Shown here: positions 1 through 8,503 of the stretch, one piece after another
How the letters are laid out: every line of letters begins with the position of its first letter
Position numbering within the stretch: the stretch's first letter is position 1
Assembly (NCBI RefSeq): GCF_003007715.1
Contig: NZ_PXNO01000023.1
Coordinates: 434,001-498,000, forward strand
Reading direction: 5' to 3'
DNA from: Marinobacter shengliensis
GTDB lineage: Bacteria; Pseudomonadota; Gammaproteobacteria; Pseudomonadales; Oleiphilaceae
DNA length: 64,000 bases
Notes under the pieces: model-generated
What the model was told of the DNA's origin: nothing
Seen by the model: only the letters and a program-made list of their open reading frames with translations
Database searches by the model: none
Translations under genes and position numbers: made by a program

Positions 1-491
1 TCCGAAATAAAGCCCAGTAATTGCAGGCCGGTTTGCTGGTAGGGCTGCTGGAACTGTGAGATCAACTCCGGATCTTCCAGCAACTGCCGTGCGGCTTCCG
101 GTTGCTCGGGCATAAGAAAGTGCAGGTTGAAAATGCCAGATTCCGGAACCGTGTCGGCCAGGTGGCCGGGTGAGGCAAAGGCCAGGTTCACCGAGCCATT
201 GCGGGCCAGCTCGGTGAGCTGGGTGGATGTTCCCAGAGAACCATAGGGAAAAACATCCACTTCAATGCGGCCGTCGGAAAGTTCCTCAATGTGAGCCCGG
301 AACGTCTCCGCGTACTGATGCTGCACGCTCCCCTCGATTTCCTCCAGGGCAAAACGCCAGGTAATCGGATATTTCTCCGAGATGGTTTGCTGGCTGCTTT
401 GGTCGCCGGGTGACGGGTCGTCGGAACATCCGGAAAGCATCGCGGTGCAGGCGGCCAGTGCCAGCCAGTGGCGGACGTGGTTTTTGATCAT
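1..491 (-). CDS. TRAP transporter solute-binding lipoprotein (DctP-like), 3' end cut off
   Basis: This is the N-terminal 163 residues of a periplasmic solute-binding protein of the TRAP (DctP) type, which would capture a substrate for a TRAP permease. The start at 491 begins a lipoprotein signal (MIKNHVRHWLALAACTAML) with lipobox LSGC. The mature part contains the typical first lobe: a Trp-Arg-Phe-Ala strand, then AETFRAHIEELSDGRIEVDV and FPYGSLGTSTQLTELARNGS, the usual DctP pattern of a helix followed by the GxLG loop. GGAG lies about 10 bases upstream of the ATG. The gene runs off the left edge, so the C-terminal ligand-binding half and its permease are not visible. Family assignment is good; the substrate is unknown. 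Confidence 0.75.
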   Translation of the reverse strand, partial: MIKNHVRHWLALAACTAMLSGCSDDPSPGDQSSQQTISEKYPITWRFALEEIEGSVQHQYAETFRAHIEELSDGRIEVDVFPYGSLGTSTQLTELARNGSVNLAFASPGHLADTVPESGIFNLHFLMPEQPEAARQLLEDPELISQFQQPYQQTGLQLLGFIS

Positions 492-606
492 AGCGGGCGG
501 ACTCCGGTCCGAAAAGATGAAAAGCTGTCGGTTTCTCCTGACGGAAAAGGTACCACAAGATAGCTCAGGAGGCAGATCCGGAGGGGGGCAATATCACCGG
601 GCAGGA

Positions 607-634
607 AATAAAAAGCCCCGCCTGGGGCGGGGCT
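607..634 (-). terminator. Rho-independent terminator of the DUF4168 gene
   Basis: A 9-bp GC-rich stem (AGCCCCGCC with GGCGGGGCT, 3-base loop) is followed on the minus strand by TTTTTATTT. It lies about 30 bases after the stop of the minus-strand gene ending at 663. Confidence 0.85.
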
Positions 635-662
635 GAAGGACGAACCGGTTTGCAGGGTTCGT

Positions 663-1043
663 TTACATCATTGAGTCAACGCGGTTACGTACTTCCGGGT
701 TGCTGCTGTAAGCCGTTGCGATGGCGTTATAGGTCGGAATATCCATGCCGACTTCCTCGATCACGCCCACCATCTTGTCGTTGGCTTCCATTTGCAGTTC
801 CTGGGCCTCTTGCTGGGAATCGGCCGCTTCAATCTTGGCAATGTAGTCCTCACGAACTTCCATTACGCCGGATTGCGCTTCCACGAACTGCTGCAGCTCG
901 GAATCGCTGTAGTTGGCATCCTGAGCATTCTGGGCCGCTGGGTCTGCGTATTCAGCGCCTTGCTGAGCATCTTGCTGGGCAATGGCAGGTGCAGCCGCGA
1001 GCATGGCCAGGGAAGCGGTAATGGAAATCAGCAGTTTATTCAT
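663..1043 (-). CDS. DUF4168 secreted protein
   Basis: A 126-residue exported protein of the DUF4168 family, whose function is unknown. A Sec signal peptide (MNKLLISITASLAMLAAAPAIA, cleaved near AQQ) is followed by a Gln/Ala/Asp-rich linker. The DUF4168 core has the pattern DSELQQFVEAQSGVMEVRED, a helix rich in Glu and Ala, and an ending with YNAIATAYSSNPEVRNRV. The start at 1043 is chosen over an upstream in-frame ATG at 1166 because AAGGAG sits 8 bases before it and a clean signal peptide follows. The gene is divergent from a sensor kinase and sigma54-type regulator. A sigma54-like promoter and a palindromic site lie between them, so it may be their target. Confidence 0.85.
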   Translation of the reverse strand: MNKLLISITASLAMLAAAPAIAQQDAQQGAEYADPAAQNAQDANYSDSELQQFVEAQSGVMEVREDYIAKIEAADSQQEAQELQMEANDKMVGVIEEVGMDIPTYNAIATAYSSNPEVRNRVDSMM

Positions 1044-1112
1044 AAACAAGCTCCTTGAGGTTTGGCAGAAATTTGAGAAGTTCTGCCGGTTTGTGAAACA
1101 CACAATAGACTT

Positions 1113-1128
1113 AACAAGTGCTGTGCCA
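1113..1128 (-). promoter_or_regulatory. Possible sigma54 (-24/-12) promoter for the DUF4168 gene
   Basis: On the minus strand the sequence reads TGGCACAGCACTTGTT. It matches the sigma54 consensus TGGCAC-N5-TTGC except for a T in place of the final C of the -12 GC. It would place the transcript start about 60 bases before the DUF4168 start codon. A gene for a GAFTGA-type sigma54 activator lies on the other side of the same intergenic region. The -12 mismatch keeps this tentative. Confidence 0.35.
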
Positions 1129-1205
1129 ACTTTCGAAAATAAATATAAAGTCAATAAAAACAGCATCTTGAGTTGATTTCAGCATTACGTTCGGGTAATC
1201 CTGGT

Positions 1206-1229
1206 TGTGGCGAAATGCCACATGTGGCA
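1206..1229. promoter_or_regulatory. Palindromic operator or enhancer cluster
   Basis: The perfect 14-bp palindrome TGCCACATGTGGCA lies at 1216-1229, with a further TGTGGC half-site at 1206-1211. It is about 90 bp upstream of the candidate sigma54 promoter of the DUF4168 gene and 35 bp before the sensor kinase start. That is a suitable place for an enhancer-binding regulator, probably the adjacent NtrC-type protein. Confidence 0.45.
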
Positions 1230-1263
1230 CAAATGCTGTGACACTTCTACATAGGAATCGCTC

Positions 1264-2736
1264 ATGGCTTCCCTTGGCCGCCGAATTGGTGACCTGTTTC
1301 GTTCGCTGCAGTTGACGCTGGTTCTGAGCATCGTGGTTCCGCTGCTGATGTTCAGTGGTATTGCGATATATATCGGCCTGGGCGCGGTCGAAAAAGCATT
1401 GAATGAGCGCCTTCGCGAAGACCTTGAGCTGGTTGCCAGGGCGGTCAGCGGCCCCCTGTCCAATGCCCTTGTGGAGAAAGACGAACTGGTGCTTGGGGAA
1501 TCCCTCAAATCCATCTTCCAGATTGGCCGCATTTCCGGGGCGTCCGTGTTTGATGAAGAAGGTAACCGGGTGGCGAGCCTTGGGGTGGCGGATTCTGACG
1601 TCACCAACAGCGTGAGTGCCGAGCGGGTCATCGCCAGTGGCGAGCTGGGTGGTGCTTTCCGGCGGGTTGATGGCGAATCGGTGTTTTCGCAGTTCACGCC
1701 ACTGGTCGGCGAAGACGGCCGCATTCAGGGGCTGCTACAGGTGACCAGGCAGCGCAGTGACTTCCACGACCTGGTGGCCTCCAGCCGCTGGTGGGCGGTG
1801 GGGATCTGGTCTGTGCTGGCTATGACCATCATCCTGGTGGTGGTGCTGGGGCATTACCGTACTGTGGGGCGCCACGTGAATGGATTGATGGAGAACATGG
1901 ATAAACTGGCGCCTGGCCGTTGGCTTCTGGCGACCCCTGCGGCCGGCCCTCGGGAGTTGCGACAGATTCATCGGGGTATTCGGGATATGGGCCGGCGCAT
2001 GGGCGATGCCGAGGCCGAGATCGAAGACCGGATTGCCCGGGAAAGAGCGCTGGCCGAACAACTGGAGTACCAGGAGAAGGTGGCCATGATCGGCCGCGTC
2101 GCCGGCGGGGTTGCCCATGAGTTGGGGGCGCCGCTGAATGTGATTCAGGGCCGTGCCCGGATACTCGCCAGGGCGGGGCTGCCGGACGATCAACAGCGGC
2201 ACCTTAAGGATATTGAGCACCAGGTGCAGCGGATGACCACCATCATTCAGCAATTACTGGACTGTTTCCGGCACGTGCCAGACTCCAGGCGACCACTGGA
2301 CCTGTCTGATGTTCTGCGAGACGTTCTGGCCCGCGCATCCGAAGACGAACGGTGCAGTCGTTGTCAGCTTGAGACCCAAGGCATTGATCAGTCCATGCCC
2401 ACCCGGGCTGAGCCGCTACGGGTTGGCCTCGCCTGCCTGAATGTTATCCGTAATGGCTGCCAGTCTGCCCGCAGCCGGCTAAGGGTAACGGCCCATCAGT
2501 CCGATGATTGCTGGGAAATCCGGATAGAGGATGACGGGCCGGGTATTGCGCCTGAGGATAGGGACAAGATCTTCGAGCCCTTCTACAGTACCCGCCCTGC
2601 TGGCGAGGGCACCGGCCTGGGGCTGGCCGTTGTGAACAGCGTCATAAAGGAACATGGAGGTCGTGTGGGTGCGGAGGAGAGTAGCCTGGGCGGGTGTCGA
2701 ATGAGTCTGTATTTTCCCAGGGAGACCGGCGTATGA
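1264..2736 (+). CDS. Membrane sensor histidine kinase (NtrB-type partner)
   Basis: A 490-residue transmembrane histidine kinase. The first membrane segment is at about residues 17-40 and the second at about 178-198. Between them is a periplasmic sensor domain of about 135 residues. A HAMP-like linker with coiled coil (200-272) leads to the HisKA domain with phosphoacceptor His285 in [10 protein letters not shown]. The ATPase domain has an N-box at [11 protein letters not shown]1 DDGPGI (423-428), FEPFYST, and G2 GTGLGLA (449-455). The stop overlaps the start of the response regulator (ATGA), so the two are translationally coupled. The sensed signal is unknown. Transcription probably starts in the divergent region holding the TGCCACATGTGGCA palindrome. 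Confidence 0.93.
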   Translation: MASLGRRIGDLFRSLQLTLVLSIVVPLLMFSGIAIYIGLGAVEKALNERLREDLELVARAVSGPLSNALVEKDELVLGESLKSIFQIGRISGASVFDEEGNRVASLGVADSDVTNSVSAERVIASGELGGAFRRVDGESVFSQFTPLVGEDGRIQGLLQVTRQRSDFHDLVASSRWWAVGIWSVLAMTIILVVVLGHYRTVGRHVNGLMENMDKLAPGRWLLATPAAGPRELRQIHRGIRDMGRRMGDAEAEIEDRIARERALAEQLEYQEKVAMIGRVAGGVAHELGAPLNVIQGRARILARAGLPDDQQRHLKDIEHQVQRMTTIIQQLLDCFRHVPDSRRPLDLSDVLRDVLARASEDERCSRCQLETQGIDQSMPTRAEPLRVGLACLNVIRNGCQSARSRLRVTAHQSDDCWEIRIEDDGPGIAPEDRDKIFEPFYSTRPAGEGTGLGLAVVNSVIKEHGGRVGAEESSLGGCRMSLYFPRETGV

Positions 2737-4118
2737 GTGATTCGGTAGCAACCATATTACTGGTTGAGGATGACCAGAGCCTGGGCCAGTTGCTGGCCGA
2801 AGAGCTGGAGATGGACGGTTACACCATGCTCCGGGCCGGGACCGTTGATGAGGCCCGGCAGCAGCTGCGGGAACAACGGCCAAGCCTGATCGTCTCGGAC
2901 CTGCGACTGCCGGATGGCGACGGCCTGCAGGTGCTGTCGTTTCAGCAGGCAGAGCATCCGGGCATTCCCTTTATCGTGATTACCGCCTTTGGCACGGTCG
3001 ATCAGGCGGTGGATGCACTGAAAGCCGGTGCCGATGATTTTCTGACCAAGCCACTTTCGACGGACCACCTGAGGCTCAAGATAAAGCGGCTGTTGGCCCA
3101 GGCGGACATCAACCGGCAGTTGGCGGAGATTCAGGCCAGTCAGAATGGTGGAAATAACCTGGGCCTGGTGGGCGACAGTCCGGCCATGGCGCGCTTGCGC
3201 ACCGAAATCCGGCAGGTGGCCCGTAGCCAGGCAGCGGTTCTGATCAACGGTGAAAGCGGGACCGGCAAGGAGCTGGTGGCCCGGGCAGTGCACCAGCAGA
3301 GTGATCGGGCCGGGCAGGCCTTTCTGGCCGTTAACTGTGCGGGCATTCCGCCGGACCTGATGGAAAGTGAATTCTTTGGCCATGAAGCCGGCGCCTTTAC
3401 CGGCGCCAGACAGGGGCGCAAGGGGCTGTTTGCGGAAGCCAGTGGTGGCACCTTGTTGCTGGACGAGATTGGTGAGATGCCCCTGGCTCTGCAGGCCAAG
3501 CTGCTACGGGTGCTTCAGGAAGGCTCCATCAAGCCGGTCGGCTCTGATCATGAGGAAACCGTGGATGTGCGGATTCTCGCCGCCACCCACGTTGATCTTA
3601 TGAAGGCGGTGGAGCAGGGGGAGTTCCGGGAGGATCTGTACTATCGCCTGGAAACCCTGTCTCTCGGTATTCCGCCACTTCGGGAACGGGGTGAGGATGT
3701 TGAATTGCTGGCCATGCATTTCCTCAAGGAAGCCTGCCGCCGCCACAACCGGGGGTTTATCAAACTCAGTGATGTGTCCCTTCGAGTGCTTCGGGACTAT
3801 CCGTTCCCTGGTAACGTTCGGGAGTTGTCCAGTGCCGTTGAGCGGGCGGTTACCTTCTGCGAGGGCGATACCATTCAACCGGAGCATTTGCCGGAGCGCA
3901 TCCGAAAGCGTCAGGGGGCCTCTCCCCAGCCTTTGGCGGCACCGGGTTCGGTCAATCTGTCAGAGTGGCCAACGCTGGAGGCCTTACAGCAGGACTATGT
4001 GCGCCGGGTGATGGCGGCGGTGGATGGCAATAAACGCCGGGCGGCACAGATTCTCGGTATCAACCGCCGCACACTCTACCGTTGGCTGGAGACGGAAACA
4101 GGGTCGGCCAATGACTAA
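2733..4118 (+). CDS. Sigma54-dependent response regulator, NtrC/AtoC family
   Basis: A 461-residue enhancer-binding response regulator. The receiver domain (1-120) has acidic residues in LLVEDD and phosphoacceptor Asp56 in SDLRLPDG. The AAA+ domain (145-380) carries Walker A GESGTGKE (173-180), the sigma54-contacting GAFTGA loop (220-225), Walker B LLLDEIGE and the arginine-finger region LYYRLE. A C-terminal Fis-type helix-turn-helix covers about 415-455 ([19 protein letters not shown]). The start at 2733 overlaps the kinase stop and is preferred to an upstream ATG inside the kinase gene. It overlaps the next gene by 8 bases. Its target may be the divergent DUF4168 gene. Confidence 0.95.
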   Translation: MSDSVATILLVEDDQSLGQLLAEELEMDGYTMLRAGTVDEARQQLREQRPSLIVSDLRLPDGDGLQVLSFQQAEHPGIPFIVITAFGTVDQAVDALKAGADDFLTKPLSTDHLRLKIKRLLAQADINRQLAEIQASQNGGNNLGLVGDSPAMARLRTEIRQVARSQAAVLINGESGTGKELVARAVHQQSDRAGQAFLAVNCAGIPPDLMESEFFGHEAGAFTGARQGRKGLFAEASGGTLLLDEIGEMPLALQAKLLRVLQEGSIKPVGSDHEETVDVRILAATHVDLMKAVEQGEFREDLYYRLETLSLGIPPLRERGEDVELLAMHFLKEACRRHNRGFIKLSDVSLRVLRDYPFPGNVRELSSAVERAVTFCEGDTIQPEHLPERIRKRQGASPQPLAAPGSVNLSEWPTLEALQQDYVRRVMAAVDGNKRRAAQILGINRRTLYRWLETETGSAND

Positions 4119-5016
4119 TCAGAAACAGGCCATGCTCTATGGTCTGGCGACAGTGCTGCTTTGGTCAACTGTGGCAACCGCCTTCAAACTGGCTCTGGCC
4201 GAGCTGGCTCCGGTGCAGATGTTGCTGGTGGCTTGCGCCGCTTCAGTATTGGTCATGGGTGGAATCCTGATGGCCCAGGGCCGTTGGCGTCTGGTGTTTG
4301 GGCTATCCCGCCGGCAGTACCTTCAGTCCATCGGGATGGGGTTGATCAATCCGTGCCTGTACTATTTCCTCCTGTTCGGCGCCTTTGACCGCCTGCCCGC
4401 CCAGGAGGCGCAGCCGCTCAACTACACCTGGGCGCTGGTGCTTGCTTATCTTTCGGTGCCCTTTCTGGGCCAAAAACTGCGCCGCATCGACATCCTTGCT
4501 GGTCTGGTTTGTTATGCCGGCGTGGTGGTCATTGCTACCCGGGGCGCGGTCACCAGCCTCAGCTTTTCAGACCCGCTGGGCGTCGCCTTCGCGTTGGGTA
4601 GCACCCTGGTGTGGGCCAGCTACTGGATTATTGCCACTCGCGACACCCGTGATCCGGTGGTTGGCCTGTTCCTGAATTTCCTGTTCGGCTTGCCGTTCAT
4701 AACCCTGGCGTGCTGGTACACGGTGGGGCTCGACTTGCCACTGGGCGGGTCCCTGACAGCGGCGGTCTATGTTGGTGTATTCGAGATGGGAATTGCCTTT
4801 GTGCTCTGGTCCCAGGCTATGAAAAAGGCTGAGAACACGGCGAAGGTCAGCAACCTGATCTTCATCTCACCGTTTCTGTCATTGGTATTTATCTACTTCA
4901 TCCTCGGCGAAACCATCATGCCGTCTACCTACGTCGGGCTGACGCTGATCATGGCCGGGTTGTGGTTGCAGCAGCAGAAGGTTCGGGTTAGGCAGCGGGG
5001 GCTTGACCATGGATGA
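4111..5016 (+). CDS. DMT-superfamily EamA transporter
   Basis: A 301-residue inner-membrane carrier with ten predicted helices arranged as two EamA repeats, as in exporters of metabolites and amino acids. Motifs include an N-terminal [13 protein letters not shown] helix, the conserved proline/glycine pattern [19 protein letters not shown] in helices 3-4, and a C-terminal repeat ending in [19 protein letters not shown]. The start at 4111 overlaps the regulator stop by 8 bases. The upstream in-frame start at 4024 lies inside the regulator gene. Coupling to the two-component system suggests shared expression, but the substrate cannot be told. Confidence 0.88.
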   Translation: MTNQKQAMLYGLATVLLWSTVATAFKLALAELAPVQMLLVACAASVLVMGGILMAQGRWRLVFGLSRRQYLQSIGMGLINPCLYYFLLFGAFDRLPAQEAQPLNYTWALVLAYLSVPFLGQKLRRIDILAGLVCYAGVVVIATRGAVTSLSFSDPLGVAFALGSTLVWASYWIIATRDTRDPVVGLFLNFLFGLPFITLACWYTVGLDLPLGGSLTAAVYVGVFEMGIAFVLWSQAMKKAENTAKVSNLIFISPFLSLVFIYFILGETIMPSTYVGLTLIMAGLWLQQQKVRVRQRGLDHG

Positions 5017-5287
5017 GGGCTGGTACCTCTATCTGGTTCGCACCAGAACCGGCAGCCTGTATACCGGCATTACCACAGACGTGGAACGCCGCCTCTCAGA
5101 GCATCAGGCCGGGGCCCCCAAAGGGGCCCGCAGCCTGCGGGGCAAAGGGCCTTTGACTCTGGCATTCCAGGCATCGGTCGGCAACCGTAGCCGGGCCTCG
5201 CAACTGGAATGGCAGGTCAAACGCTGGTCCAAAGCCCGTAAGGAAGCGCTTATCAGAGGTGCTCTCAGCTTGCCAGATGGGTCCTGA
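5009..5287 (+). CDS. GIY-YIG domain protein, UPF0213 (YhbQ-like)
   Basis: A 92-residue single-domain GIY-YIG protein. The motif appears as [18 protein letters not shown], followed by the conserved Arg in VERRLSEHQ and the Glu in the [19 protein letters not shown] helix. Small GIY-YIG proteins of this family are thought to be DNA endonucleases but have no settled cell role. The ATG at 5009 overlaps the transporter stop by 8 bases; a TTG two codons earlier is also possible. The 3' end overlaps the convergent hydrolase gene by 23 bases, so the two ends are tightly packed. Confidence 0.85.
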   Translation: MDEGWYLYLVRTRTGSLYTGITTDVERRLSEHQAGAPKGARSLRGKGPLTLAFQASVGNRSRASQLEWQVKRWSKARKEALIRGALSLPDGS

Positions 5288-6158
5288 CATGGTCGGCGGC
5301 AACCTGCACGGCCTCAGTGGCGCGGTCCAGTTGGCCGCAATGGACCTGAAACACGTGCCACAGGTTATTGTAGATCTCCAGCCGGGTTGCTACGCCATCT
5401 CGCTTGGCGATATCTGCCAGCCGGGTAGCATCGTTCAGCAGGATTTCCTCGCTGCCAACCTGGATCAGTAACGGCGGCAAGTTATCCAACTGGCCATACA
5501 CCGGCGATACCAGTGGCGTGGTCAGCGGTGTGTCGCCGGCGTACATTCGGGCGGCGTTGGCGGTCCAGCTTTCCTGTAACACCGGCTCGCGTTCCGGCTG
5601 ATAGAGCGCGCCCTGGCTGAGATCAACCCAAGGCGAGAAACAGGTGATTGAGGAGGGCAGCGGGTGTTTGTGGTCACGCAATTTCATCGCCAGAGCGATG
5701 GATAACCCGCCGCCGGCCGAATCACCGGCCAAGGCAAGGCTATTGGCCGACAGCCCCTGGCTGATCAGCGCCAGGTAAACGGATTCGGCATCATCCAGCG
5801 CTGCCGGGAACGGATGTTCCGGAGCCAGGCGGTAATCGGGGGTAATCACTTCGCACCCGGACAGTTTGGCCAGATGCCCGGTGATACCCCGATGGGTGCT
5901 GGCAGAGCCAATGATGTAGCCGCCGCCGTGGAGGTAGAGGATCGTTCCGGATGGCGTTGCTGTTGCCGTGGTTCGCACCACGGGAACATCGCCCAGGTCG
6001 TCCCGGACAAACCGGGCGCTGCGTGGCGGTACGGACGACCGGTAGGCCTGGCGAATCAGCTGGCGTTGCAGTTTCAGGGGTACAGCATTCGAGAGCATCG
6101 GGCGGACCAAGCGCTGCATTGTCTGGCGCAGCCCGGCTTCAAGAAGCGGCTGGAACAT
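5265..6158 (-). CDS. Alpha/beta hydrolase of the hormone-sensitive lipase family
   Basis: A 297-residue esterase or lipase. The oxyanion-hole motif HGGGYIIGS is followed by the nucleophile elbow GDSAGGG. The acid lies in the region [11 protein letters not shown] and the catalytic His in LWHVFQ. This layout is typical of HSL-type carboxylesterases acting on short or medium acyl esters. I take the ATG at 6158 because GAGGGAG lies 7 bases upstream. A longer form from 6209 would add 17 residues but has no clear ribosome site and runs close to the divergent neighbour. The next gene (6229, plus strand) is another alpha/beta hydrolase, which suggests linked lipid or ester metabolism. Confidence 0.85.
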   Translation of the reverse strand: MFQPLLEAGLRQTMQRLVRPMLSNAVPLKLQRQLIRQAYRSSVPPRSARFVRDDLGDVPVVRTTATATPSGTILYLHGGGYIIGSASTHRGITGHLAKLSGCEVITPDYRLAPEHPFPAALDDAESVYLALISQGLSANSLALAGDSAGGGLSIALAMKLRDHKHPLPSSITCFSPWVDLSQGALYQPEREPVLQESWTANAARMYAGDTPLTTPLVSPVYGQLDNLPPLLIQVGSEEILLNDATRLADIAKRDGVATRLEIYNNLWHVFQVHCGQLDRATEAVQVAADHVRTHLAS

Positions 6159-6228
6159 CTGTGTTCTCCCTCGTGAATGCGTTAGGATGTCGAACAATTC
6201 TCGATTCATGACAGGCGTTTAACTCTAC

Positions 6229-7218
6229 GTGTACTGGAAAACAGATACCATAGAAATTCCGAACTGGGACAGACATTCTTTGCTGGATCGTCTGGAACCC
6301 TTTGATCCGGCCATCAACCGTGAACTCAGTGTCGAGATGGAGGCCTACTGCCGTTTTTATGGCCTGGACTTATGGGTAGAGCACCCGGAGGTTACTTACC
6401 ATCAGGGTTACATCAAGGCTGAACGGCATGAGGTGATGGTTCATTACTTCCGGCTGCCGGAGTCGTCTGCCCCCAAAGGCACGGTGTTCATTCTGCATGG
6501 TTACTTTGATCATGTGGGGCTGTACACGCAGCTGATTGACCGCTGCCTTGGGGCCGGTTTTGATGTCTTGGCCTACGATCAGCCCGGGCACGGGTTGTCC
6601 AGCGGTACGCCGGCAGCCATAGGTAGCTTTCTGGAGTACCAGGCGGTGTTGTCGGAGGTGATGGCCCATGTGCGGGATAAAATCCGCGGCCCCTGGTTTG
6701 CGGTAGGACAGAGTACGGGTGGGGCGATTCTGATCGACTACCTGTTATCGAATCACCATAACCGGGAAACCTCGGATTTCCGCAGGGTGGTGTTGCTGGC
6801 GCCACTGGTTCGTCCCATGGGGTGGTTGGGCGCCAAGATTCTGCACAGTCTGGTCAAGCCGTTCCTGACCCGCTGGCGGAGGGTGTTCGGAGCCAACAGT
6901 GGCAACGCGCGCTTTCTGGACTTTCTGCGGGAGCATGATCCCCTCCAGGCCAGGGCCGTGCATGTGGATTGGGTGACGGCCCTGCGTAAATGGGTGCCAC
7001 ATATAGAATCGGCACGGCCGGTGGATTTTCCGGTGACGGTGGTCCAGGGGGAAAAGGATCTGACCGTGGACTGGCAGCACAATTTGCGGATTATCCGGAA
7101 TAAATTTGCCTCAGTAAGGGAACAAAGAATCCCGGATGGGCGTCATCATCTGGTAAACGAAGCGCAGGATTTGCAGGCGACGGTGTTTAACACCATTATT
7201 GATACGTTCGCGGAATAA
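6229..7218 (+). CDS. Alpha/beta hydrolase, lysophospholipase / monoacylglycerol lipase type
   Basis: A 329-residue serine hydrolase of the PldB/monoglyceride lipase kind. HGYFDHVGLY is the oxyanion-side motif, followed by YDQPGHGLSSG and the nucleophile GQSTGGA. The acid lies in GEKDLTVDW and the His in GRHHLVNE. The start is GTG at 6229; no strong ribosome site is visible, so the start is uncertain. It probably releases fatty acids from lysophospholipids or monoglycerides at the membrane, but the substrate is inferred only from the family. Confidence 0.82.
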   Translation: MYWKTDTIEIPNWDRHSLLDRLEPFDPAINRELSVEMEAYCRFYGLDLWVEHPEVTYHQGYIKAERHEVMVHYFRLPESSAPKGTVFILHGYFDHVGLYTQLIDRCLGAGFDVLAYDQPGHGLSSGTPAAIGSFLEYQAVLSEVMAHVRDKIRGPWFAVGQSTGGAILIDYLLSNHHNRETSDFRRVVLLAPLVRPMGWLGAKILHSLVKPFLTRWRRVFGANSGNARFLDFLREHDPLQARAVHVDWVTALRKWVPHIESARPVDFPVTVVQGEKDLTVDWQHNLRIIRNKFASVREQRIPDGRHHLVNEAQDLQATVFNTIIDTFAE

Positions 7219-7275
7219 CACATTGGTTTGCGCCACTTGGTGGCCGCCAGTCAGGAACTGAAGCAGGAGATAGCA

Positions 7276-7932
7276 GTGAAAAAGACCATTCTTGCCTTTG
7301 CAGTGGCAACCGTTGGCCTCAGTGGCTGTATGACTTACGACCCTTACACTGGTGAGGAGAAGACCTCCAGTGCCACCAAGGGCAGTATTATTGGTGCTAT
7401 CGGTGGTGCTGCTGTGGGTGCGGCAACCTCCAGCAAAAGTGACCGCGGCAAGGGCGCGTTGATCGGTGCGGCCGGTGGGGCGGCCATCGGCGGCGGTATC
7501 GGCTACTACATGGATCGTCAGGAAGCCGAGCTGCGTCATAAGCTGGAAGGCACTGGCGTTCGGGTGGTTCGTAACGGTGACCAGATTGAATTGATCATGC
7601 CTGGCAACATCACTTTCGATACCAACCAGTCCACCATCCGCCCTGGCTTCAACGACACCCTGGAATCCGTGGCTCTGGTGCTCAAGGAATTCGACAAGAC
7701 GATTATCCAGATCGAAGGCCACACCGACAGCACAGGGTCTGAAAACTACAACCAGCTGTTGTCAGAGCGCCGCGCGTCATCCGTTCGTGACTTCCTGCTG
7801 AATCAGGGTATTGAGCCGCGCCGGACCCGCGCTGTGGGCTATGGCCAGCGTTACCCGATCGCCTCCAACGACACCGCTTCTGGCCGTGAGCAGAACCGTC
7901 GTGTTGAGTTGACCCTGGTGCCGATGCAGTAA
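7276..7932 (+). CDS. OmpA-family lipoprotein with glycine zipper (YiaD-like)
   Basis: A 218-residue outer-membrane lipoprotein. The signal (VKKTILAFAVATVG) ends in lipobox LSGC. It is followed by glycine-zipper repeats (IGAIGGAAVGAATS and GALIGAAGGAAIGGGIGYY) at about residues 35-80. A C-terminal OmpA-like peptidoglycan-binding domain has TFDTNQSTI, IEGHTDSTGSENYNQLLSERRA and GYGQRYPIASN, ending in REQNRRVELTLVP. The GTG at 7276 is chosen because GGAG lies 6 bases before it and the lipoprotein signal starts there. The protein would tether the outer membrane to the wall. A bidirectional terminator follows. Confidence 0.9.
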   Translation: MKKTILAFAVATVGLSGCMTYDPYTGEEKTSSATKGSIIGAIGGAAVGAATSSKSDRGKGALIGAAGGAAIGGGIGYYMDRQEAELRHKLEGTGVRVVRNGDQIELIMPGNITFDTNQSTIRPGFNDTLESVALVLKEFDKTIIQIEGHTDSTGSENYNQLLSERRASSVRDFLLNQGIEPRRTRAVGYGQRYPIASNDTASGREQNRRVELTLVPMQ

Positions 7933-7962
7933 AGCCCGGCCGGGTTTTGCCATCGCCCAACG

Positions 7963-7995
7963 AAAAAGCCCCGGCTGCAAAGACCGGGGCTTTTT
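7963..7995. terminator. Bidirectional rho-independent terminator
   Basis: AAAAAGCCCCGG pairs with CCGGGGCTTTTT across a 9-base loop. The A-run and T-run on either side let it act for both the OmpA-type gene (plus) and the coiled-coil gene (minus), which converge here. Confidence 0.9.
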
Positions 7996-8020
7996 GTTTG
8001 CCGTGTTGGCAGGTGTGGCA

Positions 8021-8305
8021 TCAGTTGGTGTTACTGGGCAGCCACTCATCAATGCGTTTTTTGAGTTCATCCAGCTGGTTCTCGCCAGACTCTTTCAGCT
8101 CGCCCAGCTTGGTTCGGGCCGTTTCAATCTGGTCTTCCATGGCCTGGATGCGTTCTGAGAAGTCCCTCTGAATCTTGGCCTCAGCTTCTTCGTCCTTTGC
8201 TTTGGCAATTTTCTCATTGGCCTCGGCTCTCAGACTTTCGATCTGTTTGCTCCAGTGCTCTGTCTGGGTTTCCAGTTTTCGCTGCAAAGAATCCTTCAAT
8301 GACAT
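8021..8305 (-). CDS. Small coiled-coil protein of unknown function
   Basis: A 94-residue, highly charged protein that is almost entirely heptad-like helix rich in Glu, Lys, Gln and Ala (for example QTEHWSKQIESLRAEANEK and RTKLGELKESGENQLDELKK). There is no signal peptide or membrane segment, so a cytoplasmic coiled coil is likely. The start at 8305 has AGGAG 8 bases upstream; nine further codons upstream are open but less likely to be translated. I do not recognise a specific function. Confidence 0.75.
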   Translation of the reverse strand: MSLKDSLQRKLETQTEHWSKQIESLRAEANEKIAKAKDEEAEAKIQRDFSERIQAMEDQIETARTKLGELKESGENQLDELKKRIDEWLPSNTN

Positions 8306-8457
8306 AGCTAACTCTCCTGTCGGGCCGGGCATTTACCACGACCGTTTCAATGAGTGGTACCTACCAGCATGGCCTCGGGTGCTGGAAACTCAAGGGCATC
8401 AGGATTAAGTTTTGTTGAAGTCACGTTGATTCGGGGTATTGTGGCCCGAAATGGCAT

Positions 8458-8487
8458 AAAAAAACCGGAGCCAGGCCCCGGTTTTTT
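8458..8487. terminator. Terminator downstream of serA
   Basis: A hairpin with AAAAAACCGG on one side and CCGGTTTTTT on the other lies just after the serA stop on the minus strand. Flanking A and T runs suit termination in either direction. Confidence 0.85.
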
Positions 8488-8503
8488 AGCGTAAGCACTG
8501 CGC

